The notes: a model not told the origin generated them from the sequence alone. A stretch of DNA of 64,000 nt from Rhodococcus sp. 1163 (GCF_002091985.1 NZ_MKKX01000006.1:90937-154936), one strand, 5' to 3'. Shown: positions 53,367 to 61,870, numbered from the stretch's first letter. Translations and numbers: made by a program.

Positions 53367-54286
53367 ACGCCCAGGTTGACGGCGCCGATGTATCCATCGC
53401 CGTTCTTTGCCGTGGTGACGACGCCACTGACGTCGTAGATCGAATCGCTCGAATTCTGCACATTGTTCTGCCAGCCGGCATGGTCGGAGTACGGCGTGCC
53501 CGCGTAGATCTCGGCTTTGGTGGCGTCGTCGAAAAACAACTGCGTAGTGAGGACGGTGGACTTGTCGACGTGCACCTTGACGTGGATGTGTGTCGTGCGA
53601 CCTACGTACCATCCTGGGAAGATCGTGGTGAATTTGGCGATTCCATCGGCGTCGGTGGTCTGAGCGCCGCGTAGATAGGTGCTGTCGTCGGTGGTAGCGG
53701 ACTCGGAGTCGCCGACGCTGTACGAACCATCCGACGTCGCACCCGAGGCTCCCATCCCGCCCGCCGGTGGAGGTCCGCCCATACCGCCGCCCTCAGGGGG
53801 TCGCCTCATATCGGCTTCCGGGGGTGCATCGCTGCCGCCGATGTCAGCCGCCGTCGAGCCGGATTCGAAGCCGGAGTAGACGCCGCCGGCATCGCAATGC
53901 CAGATTTCCACAACGGCGTTCGCGACGACGTTCGCAGTGCCGGCCGCCGAGCAATTGTCGAGATCCTGCACCCGGAGCGCCAGTTCGAAGGTTGTGCCTG
54001 GACGGTCCTCACGAATGTCGCTGCGGATGGAATCGACGTCGAACCAGTACGGCCCCTGGGTTTCCTCGGTGGTCATGGGGCATGACGGTGACTGGTTCAG
54101 CAACGCCAGAATGGGATCGGCGGTGTTGGTGGATTGTGCTCCGGCGCTCGTCGTGGCGCTCGCGGCCGTCGTATCGGGGTTGGCGGTACACGCGGCGACG
54201 AGTCCGGCGAGGCTCACTCCGCCGCCGAGTGCCAATGCGCGACGACGGCTGACGCGGGCGCGGCTGCGTTCGATGTCCTTGTTCAT
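53363..54286 (-). CDS. secreted intradiol-dioxygenase-like lipoprotein
   Basis: 307 aa from the ATG at 54286 (AGGAT 7 nt upstream; a GTG at 54292 is in frame). The N-terminus has a Tat motif VSRRRALALGGG and lipobox LAGLVAAC. The core fits intradiol ring-cleavage dioxygenases: first Tyr ligand in IWHCDAGGVYSGF, second in IFPGWYVGRTTHIHVKVH, which also supplies the His-x-His pair. A Gly/Pro-rich insertion (about residues 155-190, with RRPPEGGGMGGPPPAGGMG) interrupts the domain. Non-heme Fe(III) cleavage of catechol-type substrates outside the membrane is plausible. Cytosolic catechol dioxygenases lack such export signals. Confidence 0.83.
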   Translation of the reverse strand: MNKDIERSRARVSRRRALALGGGVSLAGLVAACTANPDTTAASATTSAGAQSTNTADPILALLNQSPSCPMTTEETQGPYWFDVDSIRSDIREDRPGTTFELALRVQDLDNCSAAGTANVVANAVVEIWHCDAGGVYSGFESGSTAADIGGSDAPPEADMRRPPEGGGMGGPPPAGGMGASGATSDGSYSVGDSESATTDDSTYLRGAQTTDADGIAKFTTIFPGWYVGRTTHIHVKVHVDKSTVLTTQLFFDDATKAEIYAGTPYSDHAGWQNNVQNSSDSIYDVSGVVTTAKNGDGYIGAVNLGV

Positions 54287-54352
54287 GGACACTATCCTGG
54301 GGTGCGGATCTCCAGGAACCCTGAGTCCTCGCTGGGAATCGGCTGGAAGTGA

Positions 54353-54937
54353 TCAGTTGGGTTCGTTGGGGATGGTGACGTCGAACCTGTCCTCGATGTT
54401 CTGCTGCCACTTGTCTGCGCATCGCTGCTGCTCACGCTGGTTGTTGCCCGCATGGCTGATGCAGTCGGCGAAGTCTTTGCCTCCGCTGCGGTTGAACAGT
54501 CCGATACCGACGACGAGCAGCACGATCGAAAGCGCAACGGCGACCAGACCCAGAATTATCGAGACGAGGGAGATGGCCCCGTTGGTTGCGGTGCCCTTTC
54601 TGGATTTCGAACGACCGATGAATCCGATAACCACAGCCAGCAATCCGAAGATGATGCCACCTAGGATCGTCCAGCAGAGCACGATGCCGAGGATCGCGAG
54701 CACGACCGCCACGATGCCGGCGGTATTCTGCGGCGGCGGAGGCGAAGGCTGTGGGTAGCCGCCTTGTGGTGGATAGCCGCCCTGTGGTGGGTAATTGCCT
54801 GGTGGATAGCCGCCCTGTGGTGGGTAATTACCCTGTGGTGGGTAATTACTCGGTGGGTAGTTACCTGGTGGGGGATAGCCACCCGGGGGCGGATCCTGGG
54901 GTGGGGGTGGGTTCTCGGGTGGCGGTTGGTCTGACAC
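54353..54937 (-). CDS. DUF4190-like two-TM protein with PPQGGYPP repeats
   Basis: 194 aa. The N-terminal 70 residues are Pro/Gly/Tyr repeats (NYPPQGGYPP and variants), followed by two hydrophobic segments (GIVAVVLAILGIVLCWTILG and AISLVSIILGLVAVALSIVL) with a basic loop SRKGTATNG. A short C-terminal domain contains two Cys (DFADCISHAGN, QRCADKW). This is the DUF4190-like plan of actinobacterial envelope proteins. Start GTG at 54937 with GGAG upstream. DNA encoding the repeats is itself repetitive (54760-54880). Confidence 0.78.
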   Translation of the reverse strand: MSDQPPPENPPPPQDPPPGGYPPPGNYPPSNYPPQGNYPPQGGYPPGNYPPQGGYPPQGGYPQPSPPPPQNTAGIVAVVLAILGIVLCWTILGGIIFGLLAVVIGFIGRSKSRKGTATNGAISLVSIILGLVAVALSIVLLVVGIGLFNRSGGKDFADCISHAGNNQREQQRCADKWQQNIEDRFDVTIPNEPN

Positions 54938-54989
54938 GGCGGAGACCTCCGATGCGTACGAGCGTGAGTGCTGGAGAGTCTAAGCGCCT

Positions 54990-55003
54990 TGCCTGGCCAG
55001 GCA
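54990..55003. promoter_or_regulatory. 14-bp perfect palindrome
   Basis: tgcctggccaggca lies in the 112-bp gap between the pirin gene end and the DUF4190-like gene start, 53 bp before the latter. It could be a repressor operator or part of a terminator; no T-run follows. Confidence 0.45.
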
Positions 55004-55049
55004 TTCGACTATTCGGATGCCGTAATCAACCTGTCATCGACGGTGTTGC

Positions 55050-55832
55050 TCATCCACCCAGGCGTTCGTGCATCTCCCACACCAGTATCTCGGCAGGTGC
55101 GGTTGCCTCGATCCGTTGTCCACCAGATGAACTCAGCCGTACGGCGTCTCCCTCGTACAATTCGCCGACGCCTTCCATCTGGACTGTCCCGGCGACGACG
55201 AAAACATGAAGAAACGGCGCGTCGGGGATCGTGATCGGCCGTCCGGGCTGTAACCGTGCTGCGTGCATGGCAGCCGACTTCTGGGATATGCCGATCGCGG
55301 ACTGCCCGTGATGCTTCTTCATGCCGGATGCCACGGGAATCAGTCCGCCGCGCAGTAATTCGTCGTCGATCTCGAGTTGTTCGTATCCGGGTGTGATGCC
55401 AGGGGTGTCCGGCATAACCCACATCTGAACGAATCGAACGGGCTCGTGGTGCTGTTCGCCCGTAAGCCGCCAGGAGTCGTTCTTTTCCGAATGCATGATC
55501 CCTTTGCCTGCGCTCATTCGTTGTGCGAGGCCGGGATAGATGACTCCGGAGTGGCCGATCGAATCCTGATGTACGAGCGAACCTTGCACCACCCACGTCA
55601 CGATTTCCATGTCGCGATGTGGGTGGGTTTCGAATCCTTCTCCAGCAGAGACAGTGTCGTCGTTGTTGACGAGCAGTAATCCGTGATGGGTATTGTCCGG
55701 GTCGTAGTGCTGCCCGAAGGAGAAGGAATGCTTCGAATTCAGCCACGCCACACGGGTTTTCGCGCGATCACCGGCGCGATGGACGTCGATGTGGGGAATG
55801 GGGGCGAAGCTTGCAGGATGTGGAGCGGACAT
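55050..55832 (-). CDS. pirin-family protein (YhhW-like bicupin)
   Basis: 260 aa. The N-terminal cupin carries metal ligands in FETHPHRDMEIVTWVVQGSL and the Glu/His of GIMHSEKNDS; the C-terminal cupin (about 170-255) has the weaker set (VVAGTVQMEGVGELYEGDAV). Bacterial members include quercetinase YhhW and proteins that modulate pyruvate dehydrogenase. VAWLNSKHSFSFGQHYDP at the start is the family signature. It is divergent from the maltokinase-like gene across about 220 bp; a small inverted repeat (ctttcg/cgaaag, 55881-55897) lies between. Confidence 0.9.
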   Translation of the reverse strand: MSAPHPASFAPIPHIDVHRAGDRAKTRVAWLNSKHSFSFGQHYDPDNTHHGLLLVNNDDTVSAGEGFETHPHRDMEIVTWVVQGSLVHQDSIGHSGVIYPGLAQRMSAGKGIMHSEKNDSWRLTGEQHHEPVRFVQMWVMPDTPGITPGYEQLEIDDELLRGGLIPVASGMKKHHGQSAIGISQKSAAMHAARLQPGRPITIPDAPFLHVFVVAGTVQMEGVGELYEGDAVRLSSSGGQRIEATAPAEILVWEMHERLGG

Positions 55833-56059
55833 GGGCCCACTCTACGAGTCGAACGATCGATAGTCGCCAGGCTCGGATAACTTTCGCGCGACGAAAGAAA
55901 AACGATCCAGTGCATCAGGTGTGTGAGATCAGGGGGATCGGGTAGCCGTATTCGAAAGATTCGACCGCTCTGCGCTCGGCTCAGCTCGCGCATATCGGCG
56001 GATCCATCGTTAGAGTGTGAAAGTAGACCGAGCGAATGCGGAGGCCAGTGAACTCATCT

Positions 56060-57469
56060 ATGACCGATTCGACGCACATCAGCACGGAAGAGTTGGAAAC
56101 TGCACTTCGGGCGTGGCTTCCGCAGCAACGCTGGTTCGCCGCGAAGGGTTCTCGGATCGTCTCCCTCGTCGTCATCTCGCGGGTTCCTCTGGGTTCGCGT
56201 CCAGGGGTGGAGGCAGAGCACGTCCTGGTCGACGTCGGACTGGATGCGCACGTGACCGAAGGGGGCCGCGTCCAGCGCTACCAGGTACCGCTCGGCTTTC
56301 GCCGCACTGTGGTCGAGAGCGCTGTACTGGAGTATCTGGCCCCCTGGCAGTTGCCGGTGCGCGAGGGTGAATTCGTGTACGACGGTTTGCGTGATCCGGA
56401 GATCATTGAGCTGTATTCCGACGCGTTGTCGGCGGCCCAGCCGATCGGCTCCCTGGAGTTCCGAAACGTGCCGGGTGACTCGGTCGAGACCGGGATGCTC
56501 GGTCGGGTGTTGGGCGCGGAACAGTCGAATACTTCGGTGGTGCTAGGTGAAGTGCTGCTGCTCAAGCTGTTTCGGCAGATCTCCCCGGGTATCAATCCGG
56601 ACATCGAACTTCATCGCGCGTTGGCGGCCACGGGATGCCGATTCGTCGCTCCGCTGCGGGCCTGGATCGAGACCGAGGCGGATGGTGAACTCTCGATGCT
56701 CGGTATGGCGCAGGACTTCGTGGCCGACGCTGCAGAGGGCTGGACCACCGCCTTGGCAAGTGTCCGCGACCTGCTGGCGAGCGACCGACAGCCAGCTGAG
56801 CTGGTTTCCGATTTCTCCGGTGAGGCATACGACCTGGGTGCTGCGGTTGCCCACGTGCACGCGGATCTGGCGAGGGAGTTGGGTACGGCCGAGCGCGCGG
56901 CCTCCTCTACGGCCGTCGAGGAGATCCTCGCGCGAGTCGAAGCTGCGGCTGAAGTGATTCCGAGACTGGCCGATCATCTTCCAGCTGCTCGTGAGCTCAT
57001 CGCGGGCGCCGAGGCAGCGGGCACGGTGACAGTGCAGCGTATCCACGGCGACCTGCATCTCGGCCAAGTCCTACGCACCTCGGCCGGTTGGTTGCTCATC
57101 GACTTCGAGGGTGAGCCGGCAAAGCCACTGGAGGAGCGTAGACAGCGAGACAGTGCGCTTCGCGATGTCGCCGGAATGTTGAGATCGTTCGACTATGCGG
57201 CTCATCATCTGCTGCTGGACGATCCGGACGTGACCGAGGCGACCTATGCCAGGGCCTCGGAGTGGGCGAGAAGAAACTCGGCATCGTTCTGCGACGGTTA
57301 TGCATCGGTCACCGGGTCCGACCCACGCGAAGAATCAGCGTTGCTCAGCGCTTACGAGCTGGATAAGGCTGTCTACGAGGCAGTGTACGAAGCACGTAAT
57401 CGGCCCGCCTGGCTGGAACTGCCGATGCGTGCGATCCGGCGCTACGCCCCGGCTCGTGCTGGTTCCTAG
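56060..57469 (+). CDS. maltokinase-like sugar kinase (Mak/Pep2 or glucosamine-kinase type)
   Basis: 469 aa from the ATG at 56060; GTG at 56048 just after ggaggcca is an alternative. APH-like kinase with the N-terminal cap domain of maltokinases (ETALRAWLPQQRWFAAKG, RVQRYQVPLGF). The catalytic HGDLHLGQVL and metal-binding LLIDFEGEPAKPLEER are near residues 330 and 348, followed by DVAGMLRSFDYAAHHLL. Mak makes maltose-1-phosphate for the GlgE pathway, and its gene is usually beside or fused to treS; here it stands alone. A glucosamine kinase of the same fold is an alternative. Confidence 0.82.
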   Translation: MTDSTHISTEELETALRAWLPQQRWFAAKGSRIVSLVVISRVPLGSRPGVEAEHVLVDVGLDAHVTEGGRVQRYQVPLGFRRTVVESAVLEYLAPWQLPVREGEFVYDGLRDPEIIELYSDALSAAQPIGSLEFRNVPGDSVETGMLGRVLGAEQSNTSVVLGEVLLLKLFRQISPGINPDIELHRALAATGCRFVAPLRAWIETEADGELSMLGMAQDFVADAAEGWTTALASVRDLLASDRQPAELVSDFSGEAYDLGAAVAHVHADLARELGTAERAASSTAVEEILARVEAAAEVIPRLADHLPAARELIAGAEAAGTVTVQRIHGDLHLGQVLRTSAGWLLIDFEGEPAKPLEERRQRDSALRDVAGMLRSFDYAAHHLLLDDPDVTEATYARASEWARRNSASFCDGYASVTGSDPREESALLSAYELDKAVYEAVYEARNRPAWLELPMRAIRRYAPARAGS

Positions 57470-57820
57470 CCGCTTTCTTCTCGACAGCTATCGAATCGAG
57501 TCCGACAAGTCGGCCTCGATCGTGTGGTCCGCAACTTTGGCGACCTCGGCCTCGACCACTCGGTCCGTCGTTTCGATTCGCTTGTCGTGTGAGTCCTCGC
57601 CCGCCCCGCACACTATGCACCGAGCGTCCTTCGGGCGCTCCCGTTCGTAATGGTGGCTGTATCTCCCGAAGCTCTGCGCCATCGTGTCGACCCGATTCTG
57701 TCCGTGTTCGCGTCGACAACACGACGATTGTCGTCGACAGTGCCGGATCCGGGCATTCGGGTCAAACGGGCGCGTGGTTCACCTCTTTCGTCACAGTAGC
57801 CAGGGGTAGGTGCTTCCGTC
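57470..57820. other. 351-bp stretch with one small candidate gene
   Basis: Between the maltokinase-like and SDR gene ends, which converge, only the 64-aa minus-strand ORF at 57488-57682 looks protein-like. The part from 57683 to 57820 shows no ORF of convincing quality, no strong hairpin and no repeat by eye. Confidence 0.5.
57488..57682 (-). CDS. small CxxC protein, candidate
   Basis: 64 aa, polar and acidic, with one CxxC pair in DARCIVCGAGED and the terminal EAEVAKVADHTIEADLSDSI. The composition looks like a real protein rather than an antisense shadow, which in this genome is Arg/Ser-rich. The ribosome site is weak (gggtcgaca). No homologue is known to me. It would end 18 bp from the convergent maltokinase-like gene. 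A Zn-ribbon-like or redox peptide is possible, but one CxxC alone is thin evidence. Confidence 0.4.
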   Translation of the reverse strand: MAQSFGRYSHHYERERPKDARCIVCGAGEDSHDKRIETTDRVVEAEVAKVADHTIEADLSDSIR

Positions 57821-58648
57821 TCAGCGCGTAAGCACTCCGAGATCCAGGGGCAACTGAATGCCGGTGATGTGCCGAGCCTCGTCCGACGCGAGCCACGCAA
57901 CGGCGGCCGCGATGTCCTCCGGCTCGCTGATCGGGTCGGGCAACGAACCCATGAAAATCGGTCCGAGTGAGGGGTACTTCTCGATGAGAGCCATCATGTC
58001 GCCGGGCTGCATGCCGGTCGCGACGCCGTGCGGATGAATCGTGTTGACACGGATGCCGAACTGTCCGAGCTCGTTGGCCATCGTCCGACACAACCCGACG
58101 ATGCCGTGCTTGCTCGCTGTGTAATGCGCGAGAAACGGCAGGCCCTTCAGCCCTGCGACCGAACTGGTCATGACGATCGATCCGCCTGTGCCCTGATCGA
58201 GCAATATCGGAATCGCAGCCTTCGCCGTGAAGAAGGTGCCGGTGAGATTGACGTCGATCGTCTCTTTCCATTGCTCGGGGGTGATTTCCCACGACATCCC
58301 CGCTGCGCAGATTCCGGCATTGGCGATGACGACATCGAGCCTGCCGAGCTGGGCGACCCCGTCGTTCAAAGCGGCCGACAAGGCCGCGAAGTCTCGGGTG
58401 TCGGCCTGGGTGGCGACGATCCGGCGATCGAGCGCTTCGACCGCAGCGACCGTTTCCTGCAGGTTCTCCGCGGTGGACCCGTCGTAGAATGTCGACTCGA
58501 ACTCACCACAGATGTCGACCGCAATAATGTCGGCGCCTTCCGAAGCGAGCCTTATCGCTTCGGCCCTTCCTTGGCCGCGGGCAGCGCCGGTGATGAAGGC
58601 AACCTTTCCCTCGAAGCGTCGTGGTTGATGTTCGGTCGATGTGATCAT
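57821..58648 (-). CDS. mycofactocin-coupled SDR family oxidoreductase
   Basis: 275 aa SDR with the variant Rossmann motif TGAARGQGRAEAIRLA near residue 20, which, with the insertion VDICGEFESTFYDGSTAENL, marks the mycofactocin-dependent SDR group (NAD bound tightly, electrons passed to mycofactocin). Active site: TSSVAGLKG and YTASKHG (Tyr near 170). IHPHGVATGMQPGD is the usual closing loop in this group. No mft genes are in the window, so the cofactor would be made elsewhere. Alcohol substrate unknown. Confidence 0.9.
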   Translation of the reverse strand: MITSTEHQPRRFEGKVAFITGAARGQGRAEAIRLASEGADIIAVDICGEFESTFYDGSTAENLQETVAAVEALDRRIVATQADTRDFAALSAALNDGVAQLGRLDVVIANAGICAAGMSWEITPEQWKETIDVNLTGTFFTAKAAIPILLDQGTGGSIVMTSSVAGLKGLPFLAHYTASKHGIVGLCRTMANELGQFGIRVNTIHPHGVATGMQPGDMMALIEKYPSLGPIFMGSLPDPISEPEDIAAAVAWLASDEARHITGIQLPLDLGVLTR

Positions 58649-58749
58649 GGCTTCGGACAGTACAACTTCTGGTACTCGCTACGGGGTGGATTCGACCGAC
58701 GCCGAGTGAGCCCAGTACGGTAAGGGTCAACACGGGAGGTAGGGCAGTT

Positions 58750-58917
58750 ATGGAAAGTATCGGTGCGTTCATAGGAATCGTCGTTGTCGTTCTGACGATC
58801 GTTCTCGTGGTCTTCGGTTGTGTCATGTTGTTCGTGGCATCGATCAAGCCTGACCTGATGAACTTCGATCTCGAACGTCGCTCGCGCAACAAGAAGAAGA
58901 GCGGTACCGCGTCCTAG
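58750..58917 (+). CDS. 55-aa single-TM protein
   Basis: Short gene with a good ribosome site (gggaggt, about 9 nt before the ATG). One transmembrane segment (FIGIVVVVLTIVLVVFGCVM, LFVA) is followed by a basic tail (NFDLERRSRNKKKSGTAS). It lies between a divergent SDR gene and the GtrA gene on the same strand. Size, strong start and clean topology support a real membrane micro-protein; the Lys/Arg tail should be cytoplasmic. No function is known to me. Confidence 0.7.
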   Translation: MESIGAFIGIVVVVLTIVLVVFGCVMLFVASIKPDLMNFDLERRSRNKKKSGTAS

Positions 58918-59028
58918 CCGGATAATGCGGGTGACTTGGCTCATAGTTGGGCCTTGAATCTCGTGCACCCGCTGTTGGACCGGAAGGACTGTATTCGGTC
59001 CAGGACGCCGAAAACTGGAGACGATGAC

Positions 59029-59475
59029 GTGAGCAGCACGCTGGACACGCAGCCGAGAACATGTGCCACAGAGATCAAGGCACGTTTCATGGGTGAGTCG
59101 GCACCGGCACAATTCGTCAGATTCGTCTTCGTGGGTGCGTCCAGCAACGTCGTCTACATCGGACTGTTCCTCGGATTGGCCTTTCTGGGTACCTTCGTCG
59201 CAAATATTGCCGGAATCGCGGCGAGCACAGTTCTTGCCAATGAACTCCATCGGCGGCATACCTTTCATGCGACGCAGCGTGTCGGATGGTTGCAGACTCA
59301 GTGGGAGGCGGGTGGGCTCGCCCTCGCCGGTCTGGCTCTCGGCACCGCAGCCGTCGCCGTCGTCCATATTGTTTTTCCCGGCTCGTCGTGGATCGTGCAG
59401 GTCGTCGCCGTCATCGCGGTGAGCGCCGCCACCGGGGCGCTCCGCTTCATCGCGCTTCGCGGATGGGTTTTCTGA
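59029..59475 (+). CDS. GtrA-family membrane protein
   Basis: 148 aa from GTG at 59029 (GGAG about 8 nt upstream); the longer frame upstream lacks a ribosome site. Four transmembrane segments and the family opening QFVRFVFVGASSNVVYIGLF, plus NELHRRHTFH, identify GtrA. Such proteins help move or anchor lipid-linked sugars at the membrane; mycobacterial Rv3789 works in arabinogalactan synthesis. The C-terminus AALRFIALRGWVF-like end is typical. A palindrome-bearing leader and the DUF2254 fusion gene follow. Confidence 0.87.
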   Translation: MSSTLDTQPRTCATEIKARFMGESAPAQFVRFVFVGASSNVVYIGLFLGLAFLGTFVANIAGIAASTVLANELHRRHTFHATQRVGWLQTQWEAGGLALAGLALGTAAVAVVHIVFPGSSWIVQVVAVIAVSAATGALRFIALRGWVF

Positions 59476-59538
59476 CCGCCTGGTGAGTCCGCCCAGCGTC
59501 GATAAAACATACACACGGCCCGTGCAGGGATAGGCTGA

Positions 59539-59558
59539 CCTCGCTCGATCGAGCGAGG
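59539..59558 (+). promoter_or_regulatory. 20-bp perfect palindrome overlapping a ribosome site
   Basis: The sequence cctcgctcga is followed directly by its reverse complement. In RNA it would fold with an 8-bp stem and a gatc loop. Its right arm supplies part of the AGGAGG ribosome site (59556-59561) for the ATG at 59567, so folding could hide the site. It could equally be a DNA operator. Confidence 0.7.
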
Positions 59559-59566
59559 AGGTCGCG

Positions 59567-61852
59567 ATGGGTACATGGTTCACCGAGACGGTCGTGGACA
59601 ACGGACGCCTCCCCTTGTTCTTTCTACTCGTATCGTTCCTACTGGCATTTCTTTTCATTCGGTTCAGCGTTCGGATGATCAGGGCCGAGGTGTCCTGGTG
59701 GCCCGGCAACGTCACCCCAGGTGGCATGCACATTCACCATGTGATGTTCGGACTGGTCATGGTCCTTGTCTCCGGGTTCGCGCTGGTCGCCATCGCGAAC
59801 TACGAGACCCCCGTTGCCAACTGCATTCTCTCGAGCGTTTTCGGTATCGGAAGTGCGTTGATGCTCGACGAGTTCGCACTGATACTGCATCTTCGCGACG
59901 TCTACTGGGCGGAGGAAGGTCGGTCCTCCATCGATGCGGTCTTCGTGGCCGTCGCGATCTCCGGCCTCTATCTTCTCGGCGTTCACCCCATCGGATTCAC
60001 CGGAGACTTCGACGTCTATCAGCAGGATCGATCACTGATCACGCTTGCGCTGGTCCTCTTCGGGTTGGCACTTCAGCTTGGGCTCGCGGCAATCACCCTG
60101 CTCAAGGGCAAGCTGTGGACGGGATTGGTCGGCCTGTTCTTCACCCCGCTCCTCATTATCGGTGCCATCCGGCTCGGCCGACCGTTGTCGCCGTGGGATC
60201 GGTGGCGATACGCCGACAAGCCAGGTAAACGAGCGAAAGCCTTCACCCGCGAGAAGCGGTTCCGTGAACCGGTCATCCGGGCAAAAATCTTTGTTCAGGA
60301 GGCACTCTCGGGTCGCTTCGGTGTACCGATCGAGATGGCCACACCGACTGCCGCGGTTACTGTGTCGGATCAGCCAGTGCCGGTGGCCAAGGTTCCCAAT
60401 CGACTCCTGACGGCAATACGGTGGAACCACACTCGGCGACGCTTGCGGAGGACACCGACTTGGCGGCTACCGATGATCCTGGTGTCGTTGTCGATCGTGT
60501 TGGCGGCGCTCCTCGTGGACCTGGACGGCGAACTCGGCGACACCGATTCTGCGGTCGGCATCGAATCGACATTCGATATCGGAGCCACTGCCACGTTGCT
60601 CGCCGTCATCGCCGGCGGCATGATCACGCTCACCGGCCTGGTGTTCACCGCCATCACCCTGGCCATGCAGTTCGGTGCCTCGCAGATTTCGGTACGTGTG
60701 GTGCCGATGCTGCAACAGGAAGCCATCATGAGATGGTCGATCGGGATGTTCCTGTCCACGTTCGTCGTCGCTGTCATCATCGCCTCGGATCTGGCGTTGT
60801 CCGGCGAGTCGACAGCACCCGTGCTGTCGACGTCCATTGCAATCCTGTTGGCATTCGTGAGTGCGTTTCTCTTCATCGCGCTGGTAGCGCGCGTGGGAAT
60901 GGTGCTCAATTCCTCGCGGTTGCTGCGCTGGATCGCGGCACAGAGTCGCTCGTCCATCGTGCGAACCTATCCGGGATTCACGGAAGAGATGGAGCAAGGG
61001 CGGAGGGAAGTCGTCTCCGCTGCTCCGGTTCTGACGACACCGCCCCTCACTGCGTCGAGAGATCCGCACAAGGTCGAGCTGCTGGGTAGCTCGACCACGG
61101 TTCGACTCCGGCAACTCTCTCCCGACGGCCGAATTCTGTTGGCAGTCAATCTCGCCGGTATCGAGCGACTTGCCGCGGTATGGGGAGTCACTATCGAGGT
61201 GCTGCCCTATGTCGGCGAGTTCGTCGCGCAGGACGCTGCGCTGTTCGAGGTGAACGGGCCGCAGTTGCGGGTGCGCCCACACCAGTTGATGGCGTGCCTG
61301 GTGTTCGGCGATACCCATAGTCCGACGGTCAGTCCGGCTGCCGGGCTGCAGGCAATCGTCGACATCGCACTCAAAGCGCTCTCACCCGCGATCAACGACC
61401 CCGGCAGGGCTGTGCAGGCCATCGACCATCTCGAAGACCTACTCTTGACGTTGGCGCCGAGAGTTCGCCTGGAAGCTTCGGACTCGGTGTCGACACGGAT
61501 ACGTGGAACAACTCGGACCTGGGCTGATTACGTGGCTATCTCGACCGACGAGATCCGGCACTTCAGCACCAACTCCACTCAAGTGCAGCGTCGACTCCGC
61601 TCGTTGTTGGACACCCTGCTCGGTTACTGTCCAATCGAGCAACATGCCCCCTTGGTGGCACGTGTGCACGCCCTGGATGCTCAGATCGCGCGTGAGTGGA
61701 CCGGTGAACTCGATATCGCGCTGGCATCCGTCGCCGATCCTCAGGGGCTCGGTTCCGAAAATGGTTCGGCAGGACGGACACATCCGCTGGTTCTGGGTGT
61801 ACCGACCGTCGAAACGGACAAATCCGCAGCGGGAGAAGAGCCCGGAAACTAG
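59567..61852 (+). CDS. fusion of an HIHH membrane domain with a DUF2254 domain
   Basis: 761 aa. Residues 1-220 form a membrane domain of about six hydrophobic segments with NVTPGGMHIHHVMFG and LDEFALILHLRDVYW, whose His and Asp/Glu could bind metal; I know this type as a stand-alone actinobacterial membrane protein. A basic linker follows (DKPGKRAKAFTREKRF). Residues from about 300 are DUF2254: four transmembrane segments with GGMITLTGLVFTAITLAMQF, then a soluble part with DIALKALSPAINDPGRAVQA. DUF2254 proteins are normally about 430 aa. Ribosome site AGGAGG. Function of both halves unknown; a channel or exchanger has been suggested for neither with proof. Confidence 0.82.
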   Translation: MGTWFTETVVDNGRLPLFFLLVSFLLAFLFIRFSVRMIRAEVSWWPGNVTPGGMHIHHVMFGLVMVLVSGFALVAIANYETPVANCILSSVFGIGSALMLDEFALILHLRDVYWAEEGRSSIDAVFVAVAISGLYLLGVHPIGFTGDFDVYQQDRSLITLALVLFGLALQLGLAAITLLKGKLWTGLVGLFFTPLLIIGAIRLGRPLSPWDRWRYADKPGKRAKAFTREKRFREPVIRAKIFVQEALSGRFGVPIEMATPTAAVTVSDQPVPVAKVPNRLLTAIRWNHTRRRLRRTPTWRLPMILVSLSIVLAALLVDLDGELGDTDSAVGIESTFDIGATATLLAVIAGGMITLTGLVFTAITLAMQFGASQISVRVVPMLQQEAIMRWSIGMFLSTFVVAVIIASDLALSGESTAPVLSTSIAILLAFVSAFLFIALVARVGMVLNSSRLLRWIAAQSRSSIVRTYPGFTEEMEQGRREVVSAAPVLTTPPLTASRDPHKVELLGSSTTVRLRQLSPDGRILLAVNLAGIERLAAVWGVTIEVLPYVGEFVAQDAALFEVNGPQLRVRPHQLMACLVFGDTHSPTVSPAAGLQAIVDIALKALSPAINDPGRAVQAIDHLEDLLLTLAPRVRLEASDSVSTRIRGTTRTWADYVAISTDEIRHFSTNSTQVQRRLRSLLDTLLGYCPIEQHAPLVARVHALDAQIAREWTGELDIALASVADPQGLGSENGSAGRTHPLVLGVPTVETDKSAAGEEPGN

Positions 61853-61855
61853 GTT

Positions 61856-61870
61856 ATGCAAAACTTGCAT
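61856..61870. promoter_or_regulatory. short inverted repeat atgcaa-N3-ttgcat
   Basis: A 6-bp perfect inverted repeat lies just after the DUF2254 fusion stop and about 105 bp before the leader ORF at 61976. It is operator-like in size, but no regulator is known. Confidence 0.35.

Noticed and set aside
55881..55897. ctttcg-N5-cgaaag inverted repeat between pirin and the kinase gene
   Set aside because: Only 6-bp arms and no link to a known regulator; noted in the pirin entry but not called as an operator.
60467..61318. Minus-strand ORF inside the DUF2254 fusion gene
   Set aside because: His/Arg/Gln-rich shadow of a strongly supported membrane protein.
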